A stretch of DNA of 64,000 bases from Tunicatimonas pelagia (GTDB lineage Bacteria > Bacteroidota > Bacteroidia > Cytophagales > Cyclobacteriaceae): the NCBI RefSeq assembly GCF_030506325.1, contig NZ_CP120683.1, positions 2,976,001-3,040,000 of the forward strand, read 5' to 3'. Under the pieces are notes generated by a model. It did no database searches, was not told where the DNA came from, and worked only from the letters and a program-made list of their open reading frames with translations. Of this stretch, positions 57,895 to 64,000 are shown piece by piece. The stretch's first letter is position 1. Each line of letters starts with the position of its first letter. Both the position numbers and the translations under genes were made by a program.

Positions 57895-58161
57895 TCAAAC
57901 ATTAGTTAAAAATAAATTGATTGACTTTATCTCTTCTTGCTGATTTAGAAGTATTTCTTTGATACTGTTGAAAGAGCTATGTTGACTGAATACAATCTCC
58001 TTAAAATTCTTCATCACGCTAGTAAGGTTATCTATCTTTTCTGCGACAACTTCGTTGTATTTTTGTTGTTTGCTTTCATTCCGATCCATTCGCTCAATTA
58101 TCTGATCTTGTCTTTTCAGACTTTCAGCTAATAGCTCTACAACTCTGTCCTCATTCTTCAT
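57895..58161 (-). CDS. Small coiled-coil protein, in-frame TGA followed by coding-like extension
   Basis: The 88-residue protein (MKNEDRVVELLAESLKRQ...) is helical and hydrophilic with heptad repeats throughout. It ends at TGA (57895-57897) after LFLTNV. In the same frame after the TGA the sequence reads NAKEEISKIKERLDQLESSR before the TAG at 57832, continuing the coiled coil. The natural C-terminus may therefore lie at 57832, with the TGA a nonsense mutation or sequencing error. Function unknown; a DNA- or membrane-associated coiled-coil protein is possible. A terminator follows at 57793. Confidence 0.6.
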   Translation of the reverse strand: MKNEDRVVELLAESLKRQDQIIERMDRNESKQQKYNEVVAEKIDNLTSVMKNFKEIVFSQHSSFNSIKEILLNQQEEIKSINLFLTNV

Positions 58162-58234
58162 ATAGGTAAGTTTTTTCTCAATTAGTTATACGATAATACC
58201 ACGAGAATGTTGACAGGGGTACAATCAAGAAAAG

Positions 58235-60055
58235 TTACCCATTCATAGAAATCAAGAACTCTTCGTTGTTCTGAGTTCCTTTCATTCGAGATAGTAAGAA
58301 CTCAATGGCTTCGTTGGAAGTCATGTCAGACATAAGCTTCCGCAAAATCCAAACCCGCGATAGCTCTTCTTTATCCATCAGCAGATCTTCACGACGCGTA
58401 CCCGAAGCCGGAACATCAATTGCCGGGTAGATTCGCTTATTAGAAAGCTTACGATCTAGCTGTAGCTCCATATTACCCGTTCCTTTAAACTCCTCGAAGA
58501 TCACTTCGTCCATTTTAGAACCGGTTTCAATCAGTGCCGTAGCAATGATGGTAAGGGAACCGCCGTTTTCTACGTTTCGAGCCGCTCCGAAGAATCGCTT
58601 CGGTTTGTGCAGTGCGTTGGCATCTACCCCACCCGACAAAATTTTACCAGAAGATGGTACCGTAGTATTGTACGCTCGGGCGAGACGAGTAATAGAATCG
58701 AGCAAAATCACTACATCATGACCGGATTCTACCATACGCTTGGCTTTCTCTAGTACAATACTAGCCACTTTCACATGCTTTTCTGCTTGCTCATCGAAGG
58801 TTGAGGCAACTACTTCCGCTTTCACGGATCGGGCCATGTCGGTTACCTCTTCCGGGCGTTCATCAATCAGTAGAATAATGAGATATACTTCCGGATGATT
58901 TTCGGCAATGGCGTTCGCTATTTCTTTCAACAGTACCGTTTTACCTGATTTCGGCTGCGAAACAATCATACCCCGTTGCCCTTTTCCAATAGGAGCGAAT
59001 AGATCCAAAATTCGGGTAGAGTAATGCCCCGATTTGGTAGATAAGTTCAGGCGCTGTTCGGGAAAAAGTGGGGTAAGGTACTCAAACGGAACCCGATCAC
59101 GAATATCTTCGGTAGTTTTTCCGTTAACGGATGACACCCTCAGTAGCGCAAAGTATTTTTCGCCTTCTTTGGGCGGACGAATTTGCCCGTGTACAGTGTC
59201 TCCGGTTTTCAGCCCAAATAATTTAATCTGGGAAGGTGACACATAAATATCGTCGGGGCTGGCCAAATAGTGATAATCCGATGAACGCAGAAAGCCGTAG
59301 CCATCTTGCATAATCTCCAGCACCCCTTCGTTCTCAATAGCCCCGTCAAATTCTTTGATCGGCACCATCTGGTTTTGCTTTTTGTCGTCGTTTCGCTTTT
59401 TATCGCGGTTACCATCCCGCTGATCGCGGGAATTTCTTGAGTCGCGGTTATCACGACCTTTTCGCGAGTCGCCGTTAGATCGATCGTTATTATCATTTGA
59501 ACGATCCTGCTTGTTTCGCTCGTCTTTTACTTTGTTTTCGGGAGGGTCTTTAGTTTCTCCTACTTCCTCCATTTCAATATCAAAAGATTCTAGCAGGTCG
59601 TTCGTGCTACTGGGCGCATCCGTGCTACCACTACCACTATCTTCGGTTTCGGTTACGTTTACCCGCTTACGCTTACGCTGAAACGCTTCACTTTCTTTCG
59701 GCGGTTTTTGCTGATTGCTACTATCCTCTTTAGGCTCTTTTTCGGTGTTTTGGTCTGATTCAGCCGTTGCACTCTTTGCTTTTTTAGGGCGCCGCCGTTT
59801 GGGTTTACTCTCTGGTTTGGGTGAAGCAGCACTCTCAGTATCAGCGTCTTTGCTGGGAGAAGTAGCATCTGACTCTTCATTTGCCCTTTCCTTTTTTTGC
59901 GGAAGCTGGTCTTCTGGCAGAATAGCCTGCTGGTCCAGAATTTTGTAGATAAGATCTTTTTTGTTGAGTTTCTTGTAATTGGACAATCCCATCTGCTCGG
60001 CTATTTCCCGCAACTCGGAGAGCAAGCGAACCTGTAATTCATCAATGTTGTACAT
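58235..60055 (-). CDS. rho: Transcription termination factor Rho with long disordered insert
   Basis: The 606-residue Rho has an N-terminal Rho_N helix bundle (1-45), a low-complexity region of about 190 residues rich in Lys, Asp, Arg, Ser and Asn (about 50-235), the RNA-binding cold-shock domain ([20 protein letters not shown]) and the RecA-like ATPase: Walker A PKSGKT, Walker [18 protein letters not shown] and R loops ([21 protein letters not shown]). The enzyme unwinds RNA and stops transcription. In Bacteroides a similar disordered insert drives condensate formation; here it is longer than in E. coli, which lacks it. The -35/-10 promoter at 60207-60235 lies in a 150-bp leader. Confidence 0.95.
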   Translation of the reverse strand: MYNIDELQVRLLSELREIAEQMGLSNYKKLNKKDLIYKILDQQAILPEDQLPQKKERANEESDATSPSKDADTESAASPKPESKPKRRRPKKAKSATAESDQNTEKEPKEDSSNQQKPPKESEAFQRKRKRVNVTETEDSGSGSTDAPSSTNDLLESFDIEMEEVGETKDPPENKVKDERNKQDRSNDNNDRSNGDSRKGRDNRDSRNSRDQRDGNRDKKRNDDKKQNQMVPIKEFDGAIENEGVLEIMQDGYGFLRSSDYHYLASPDDIYVSPSQIKLFGLKTGDTVHGQIRPPKEGEKYFALLRVSSVNGKTTEDIRDRVPFEYLTPLFPEQRLNLSTKSGHYSTRILDLFAPIGKGQRGMIVSQPKSGKTVLLKEIANAIAENHPEVYLIILLIDERPEEVTDMARSVKAEVVASTFDEQAEKHVKVASIVLEKAKRMVESGHDVVILLDSITRLARAYNTTVPSSGKILSGGVDANALHKPKRFFGAARNVENGGSLTIIATALIETGSKMDEVIFEEFKGTGNMELQLDRKLSNKRIYPAIDVPASGTRREDLLMDKEELSRVWILRKLMSDMTSNEAIEFLLSRMKGTQNNEEFLISMNG

Positions 60056-60206
60056 AAATTGGAATGCGTAATACTAAAAATTTGGAAATTCAGCAGTGAA
60101 GCCGAAGGATAAGGACATTAAATAAATGGATATTATAGGATAATGCAGCGCACTGAATTTGGAGTGGAATGCAAAGACGCTTTGCTTCTCCTGGTTTGCT
60201 AGTGCA

Positions 60207-60235
60207 AGTATAGACCATCGGTTGCTATTTGTCAA
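60207..60235 (-). promoter_or_regulatory. Sigma-70-type promoter of rho
   Basis: On the minus strand TTGACA (60230-60235) and TATACT (60207-60212) are separated by 17 bp, an almost ideal sigma-70 arrangement. TATACTTG is also one base from the Bacteroidota -7 TAnnTTTG. The start would give a leader of about 145 nt, in keeping with the autoregulated leaders of rho genes. Confidence 0.5.
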
Positions 60236-60344
60236 GCAATTATCCGTGAATTTTATCCATACCTTCCGACTTAATTCACCTCCGCCCTTTTCTTTTCTAA
60301 AGCATTTTTTCGTACTTCGTTTCTTTCTAAAATTTTGAAAGAAC

Positions 60345-61619
60345 ATGTTAGCTATCGCAACCATTGCCAATAACGAAGCAGCTACCGTACAAGGTCTGAT
60401 AAAACGGGGCCTAGCCAATGCTCAACACTTAGTTGATCAGGTAGTAAAACTAAACCAATCGCGAAAAGAAACCCAAGCCAAGCTAGACGAAACGCTGGCA
60501 GCATCTAACAATCTGTCGCGACAGATCGGCCAGCTTATGAAAGAAGAAAAGCGCGAGGAAGCTGAAGCTGTAAAGTTAAAAACCGCTGAGCTAAAGAATA
60601 GTTCCAAAACGCTGACTGAAACCCTACGCAGATACGAGGAGCAACTGCAGCAAGCACTCTACAATATTCCTAACCTTCCTCACGAGAGTGTGCCGGAAGG
60701 AATGCGGGCCGAAGATAACGAAGTGGTGCTGGAAAGTGGCGAACTTCCAACCCTACCAGAGGGGGCACTACCGCACTGGGAGCTCATTGAGAAGTACAAT
60801 ATCATTGATTTTGCCTTAGGCAATAAAATTTCTGGGGCGGGTTTTCCGGTTTATAAGGGAAAAGGAGCCCAACTGCAACGGGCATTGGTTAATTTCTTTT
60901 TGGATAAGGCGCGAGAAGCAGGTTATTTAGAAGTGCAACCTCCACTACTAATTAACGAAGATTCCGGCTACGGAACCGGACAGTTACCCGACAAGGAGGG
61001 ACAAATGTACGAGGTGGTAGATCAAAAGCTATTCCTGATTCCTACATCGGAAGTGCCTATCACGAATATGTACCGGGACATAATTTTACGAGAAGCAGAT
61101 TTGCCGATGAAAAATACCGGATATACTCCTTGTTTTCGGCGCGAGGCTGGCTCGTGGGGAGCACACGTTCGGGGGCTGAACCGTCTTCATCAGTTTGATA
61201 AAGTAGAGATTGTGCAAGTTAGTCATCCCGCACAATCGTATCAAGCCTTAGAAGAAATGTTACTACACGCTCGTCAGTTACTGGATCAATTAGAACTTCC
61301 TTACCGGGTGCTAAAACTTTGTGCGGGCGATATGGGCTTCACCGCCGCGCTCACTTATGATTTGGAAGTCTATTCGGCTGCTCAGCAAAAATGGCTCGAA
61401 GTAAGTTCGGTAAGTAATTTAGAGACGTACCAAGCCAACCGTCTCAAACTTCGTTATAAAGATGAAAACAATAAAACCCAGATGCTGCATACCCTCAACG
61501 GGAGTGCACTAGCACTTCCCCGGATTGTAGCGGCTATTTTAGAAAACAATCAATCTGCTGACGGGGTTAAAGTGCCAGAGGTGCTTGTCCCCTACACCGG
61601 ATTTGATACTATTAGCTAA
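60345..61619 (+). CDS. serS: Seryl-tRNA synthetase
   Basis: The 424-residue class II synthetase charges tRNA-Ser with serine. It has the N-terminal coiled-coil tRNA-binding arm (LDETLAASNNLSRQIGQLMKEEKREEAEAV), motif 2 (CFRREAGSWGAHVRGLNRLHQFDKVE) and motif 3 (GSALALPRIVAAILENNQ). Length and order are normal for the family. The 290-bp gap before it contains the rho promoter on the other strand. An EEP-family gene starts 27 bp after it. Confidence 0.96.
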   Translation: MLAIATIANNEAATVQGLIKRGLANAQHLVDQVVKLNQSRKETQAKLDETLAASNNLSRQIGQLMKEEKREEAEAVKLKTAELKNSSKTLTETLRRYEEQLQQALYNIPNLPHESVPEGMRAEDNEVVLESGELPTLPEGALPHWELIEKYNIIDFALGNKISGAGFPVYKGKGAQLQRALVNFFLDKAREAGYLEVQPPLLINEDSGYGTGQLPDKEGQMYEVVDQKLFLIPTSEVPITNMYRDIILREADLPMKNTGYTPCFRREAGSWGAHVRGLNRLHQFDKVEIVQVSHPAQSYQALEEMLLHARQLLDQLELPYRVLKLCAGDMGFTAALTYDLEVYSAAQQKWLEVSSVSNLETYQANRLKLRYKDENNKTQMLHTLNGSALALPRIVAAILENNQSADGVKVPEVLVPYTGFDTIS

Positions 61620-61646
61620 CAACCAAAACCAAATTACCGTTTTGCC

Positions 61647-62699
61647 ATGAAGATTGTCCTATACGTAATAGGTAGTTTATTCGTGGTAGCTACGTTATTA
61701 CCTCTCATAAAGCACGACCATTGGGCAGTAAGAGGGTTTGATTTTCCGCACGTTCAGATTACCATTGTGAATCTCCTGCTATTTCTGAGTCTGGTTATTT
61801 TTTTTCCGGTGCAGGGTTGGTTTAACATTTTGTTTATTCTCACGCAAATTGGGTGTCTGATATACCAGGCGTTTATTATCTACCCGTATACTCCGGCAGC
61901 CGGATCGCAGGTGAAGCAAACCCAACAGCACATCGGTGACAATGCTATTGGCTTGATGGTGACCAATGTTTTAATGTATAATCGGAATATTGAAGAGTGT
62001 TTGGAGCGAATCAGGTCGGTTGACCCCGATGTGCTACTAATGGTTGAAACTGACGAATGGTGGAAAACGAAAATGGCACCCATCCGGCAAAAATATAATC
62101 ACTATTTGGAGTATCCGTTGGAAAACACCTACGGCATGTTGCTGTACGCTAAATTCAAGTTAGAAGATTTCGATATTAGATTCTTAGTTAAACCCGATAT
62201 CCCATCATTCCACGGCAAAGTAATTCTACCTTCAGGCCAGCCGATAAACCTCCATTGCTTACACCCTGAACCCCCCAGCCCCACCGAAAGCGAAACTTCT
62301 ACTGAGCGCGATGCTGAGTTACTTATTTTAGGTAGAAATATTATCAAGGCCGACGAGCCTACGCTGGTGGCCGGAGATTTGAACGATGTAGCTTGGTCGT
62401 ACTCTACCCGTTTGTTTATTAGAATCAGCGGGTTGCTCGACCCGAGAATGGGGCGAGGCTTTTATAGCACCTTTCACGCAAAGTACCCGCTTATGCGGTG
62501 GCCACTAGATCATGTTTTTATTTCTAACCATTTCAAGTTGGTAGAGCTAAAACGGCTACCTTCCTACGGGTCTGATCATTTACCTATTTACATTAGGGTA
62601 AACTATGAGGCCACCGCTCAATACGAGCAAGAGAAGTCTAAGACCGATCAGCTAGGTCGGGAATTGGCGAAAGAGAAGATCGAGAAAATCAGGAGCTGA
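61647..62699 (+). CDS. Endonuclease/exonuclease/phosphatase-family membrane protein
   Basis: The 350-residue protein has two or three N-terminal transmembrane helices (VLYVIGSLFVVATLLPLI, TIVNLLLFLSLVIFFPVQGW, FNILFILTQIGCLIYQAFI) and a C-terminal EEP (DNase I-like) domain: LMVTNVLMYN, VAGDLNDVAWS, LDHVFIS and YGSDHLPI. It could be a phosphodiesterase/phosphatase facing outside the cytoplasm. Its stop overlaps the end of the Hpt gene on the opposite strand by 11 bp. Substrate unknown. Confidence 0.85.
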   Translation: MKIVLYVIGSLFVVATLLPLIKHDHWAVRGFDFPHVQITIVNLLLFLSLVIFFPVQGWFNILFILTQIGCLIYQAFIIYPYTPAAGSQVKQTQQHIGDNAIGLMVTNVLMYNRNIEECLERIRSVDPDVLLMVETDEWWKTKMAPIRQKYNHYLEYPLENTYGMLLYAKFKLEDFDIRFLVKPDIPSFHGKVILPSGQPINLHCLHPEPPSPTESETSTERDAELLILGRNIIKADEPTLVAGDLNDVAWSYSTRLFIRISGLLDPRMGRGFYSTFHAKYPLMRWPLDHVFISNHFKLVELKRLPSYGSDHLPIYIRVNYEATAQYEQEKSKTDQLGRELAKEKIEKIRS

Positions 62700-63051
62700 T
62701 AATTTCTTGGAGTTGCGTGAGCGTATTGTGGCAAATATTAGTAACTTTTTCAGTGCAACTATTCAACGATACCTCCTTAGCTGTTTCTTTTTTTAGTATA
62801 TCGCGCGCCTCAGCAAAAGCATCAGAAAGTGCCTGAAGGGACAATACGTGGCAGGTTGTTTTGTGCTTATGATGAAGCTCTGCAATACCTGTTAAGTTTC
62901 TTTGCTCAGCCAAACGGGCAAAATCATGGGGAATATCCCGCATATAATCGGAATAGATAACTACCAGTTGTTTCTTAAAATCCCGATCATTTTCAGCAAC
63001 CTTGGATAGCTGATGGTCTACCGTATTACGATACAGTGAATGTTCTGACAT
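62689..63051 (-). CDS. Hpt (histidine phosphotransfer) domain protein
   Basis: The 120-residue all-helical protein has a pattern close to Hpt domains: AELHHKHKTTCHVLSLQAL corresponds to the HK.K.TC..LGL..L helix, with H61 as the likely phospho-acceptor. It would pass phosphate between a hybrid kinase and a receiver; candidates in the window are the hybrid kinase (664) and the single-domain regulator (54179), but neither is adjacent. The call rests on motif similarity. Confidence 0.65.
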   Translation of the reverse strand: MSEHSLYRNTVDHQLSKVAENDRDFKKQLVVIYSDYMRDIPHDFARLAEQRNLTGIAELHHKHKTTCHVLSLQALSDAFAEARDILKKETAKEVSLNSCTEKVTNICHNTLTQLQEIISS

Positions 63052-63102
63052 AGCGACATAAAGTAAAGCGACATAGAATAAAGATATTGATAGATAAAAC
63101 TA

Positions 63103-64000
63103 TCAGGCCACCTTTTTTGGTAACTTCTCTTGTTGCTTAGTAAACCCTCGGCGCTGCATGTCACCCCAACTTTTCTTTCCAACTAAAAGATCTAGATTTC
63201 CCTTTAATGAATTAACCAAAATAATAGGGTGATAAAATATAGGTTCCAGCAGAGCAGTCAGAATAAGCTTGGCCATATCTGACGTATGTTGGTACTTATG
63301 ATAAGAGTATTCTTCGGCTACTAATGCAATTAAGGACAACAGTACTGAGAAGAAATATATTATAATTAAAAAGAATAAAAAATTAGTCCAATCTAGCTGA
63401 CCTACTATTGCTAACGTTAGAAAGTAAGCCAAGCCAATACTCTCAACAAATGGAGCTAAAAACTCAAAGCACAACCAATAAGGGTAGCTCAACCAGCCCA
63501 TCAGTTTATATTTAGGATTAAGTAGTAGCCCTCGGTGTTTGATTAAGGTTTCGGCAGTGCCCCGTGCCCAGCGGTTACGTTGCCGACTAAGTTGGGCTAT
63601 ATTTCCCGGGGCCTCAGTCCAGCACAGTGGGTCGGGTATATAGATTACTTTGTAAGGTAGGTTGTTTTCATGCATGTATCGGCGCATTCGTATCGTTAGC
63701 TCCATATCTTCGCCTACCGTATTGGTGTAGTACCCCCCGGCTTTTACCACAATTTCTCGATCAAACAGACCAAAAGCTCCCGAAATGATTAATAGACCAT
63801 TCAACCGACTCCACCCCAAGCGGCTGAGAAGAAATACCCGAATATATTCCAACGCTTGAAACCGAGCCAACCAACCTTTGGGCAATTGTATTTTAACCAA
63901 ACTTCCGTCTTCAATTGTGCAAGAATTGGCAATACGGATCATACTACCCGTGGCAATCACTCGCTTAGAGTCCTGCAAAAAGGGCTTTACCATTTTGAGT
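63103..64000 (-). CDS. Membrane glycosyltransferase family 2, C-terminal part (runs off window)
   Basis: The visible part (about 299 codons) is the C-terminal half of a processive-type GT2 glycosyltransferase: IATGSMIRIANSC, then GAFGLFDREIVVKAGGY, the GEDMEL motif and the acceptor motif QRNRW in SRQRNRWARGT. Four hydrophobic segments follow (WLSYPYWLCFEFLAPFV, FLTLAIVG, FLFFLIIIYFFSVLLSLIALV). The frame is open at the right edge, so the N-terminus and the DXD motif lie outside. Cellulose-synthase-like or N-acetylglucosaminyl transfer are both possible. Confidence 0.85.
   Translation of the reverse strand, partial: LKMVKPFLQDSKRVIATGSMIRIANSCTIEDGSLVKIQLPKGWLARFQALEYIRVFLLSRLGWSRLNGLLIISGAFGLFDREIVVKAGGYYTNTVGEDMELTIRMRRYMHENNLPYKVIYIPDPLCWTEAPGNIAQLSRQRNRWARGTAETLIKHRGLLLNPKYKLMGWLSYPYWLCFEFLAPFVESIGLAYFLTLAIVGQLDWTNFLFFLIIIYFFSVLLSLIALVAEEYSYHKYQHTSDMAKLILTALLEPIFYHPIILVNSLKGNLDLLVGKKSWGDMQRRGFTKQQEKLPKKVA

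Noticed and set aside
60074-60418. Minus-strand frame upstream of serS/rho
   Set aside because: It crosses the serS start and rho promoter; translation has no recognisable pattern.
1-64000. CRISPR array, tRNA or rRNA genes
   Set aside because: No regularly spaced repeat array, no cloverleaf pattern and no conserved rRNA stretch was seen by eye; an Infernal/tRNAscan run would be decisive.

Overview
The window looks like the chromosome of a marine-type Bacteroidota, most likely order Cytophagales. The evidence is family content: an HTCS-style hybrid histidine kinase, lipoproteins with SCGEDDD/SCKEDD-type lipoboxes, DUF5686, CarboxypepD_reg and TonB-plug-like modules, a type IX secretion (T9SS) C-terminal domain, DUF6483, and a Rho with a long disordered insert. 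There is no rRNA, tRNA or CRISPR array that I can see.

Layout. 1-6.7 kb: two related cadherin-like lipoprotein genes flank a hybrid sensor kinase that is split by an in-frame stop, followed by a MORN-type repeat protein. 6.9-11.5 kb: a galactose module (vSGLT-like symporter, galK, galT) interrupted by one unknown gene. 11.6-14.7 kb: an A+T-rich island with a probable toxin-antitoxin-SecB-like-chaperone (TAC) operon, a GNAT, an intact hicB next to a wrecked hicA, and a small membrane protein. 14.7-20.1 kb: nitrilase, a giant SGNH/propeller/HEAT/cytochrome c lipoprotein and a ThuA lipoprotein. 20.2-26.5 kb: a thioredoxin lipoprotein, then a BlaI repressor with two operators and a 1528-residue M56 receptor-protease carrying plug-like modules and a T9SS tail. 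26.6-35.5 kb: an HNH pair with a frameshifted partner, aldo/keto reductase, DUF6483 and DUF5686, waaA-rsgA, and two membrane proteins. 35.5-37.5 kb: an AAA-ATPase/DUF4435 fusion that resembles the PARIS defence proteins. 37.7-44.4 kb: Gfo/Idh/MocA and ThuA proteins and two paralogous TPR histidine kinases. 44.5-51.4 kb: ECF sigma factor, M3 peptidase, an IS5-family remnant, and a MarR-fadN fatty-acid oxidation pair with a strong dyad operator. 51.5-64 kb: housekeeping (O-methyltransferase, lytic transglycosylase, response regulator, dnaX, saccharopine dehydrogenase-like, rho, serS), an EEP-family protein, an Hpt protein and a glycosyltransferase cut by the window edge.

The best candidates for something new are the TAC operon at 11593-13111, the single-chain AAA-DUF4435 protein at 35483-37084, and the M56/TonB-plug/T9SS chimera at 21466-26052. 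A second theme is small lesions: an in-frame TAA (2257), a -1 frameshift on a slippery-type heptamer (27244-27251), an in-frame TGA (57895) and a broken hicA (14265-14480). They may be real decay, recoding or assembly errors.
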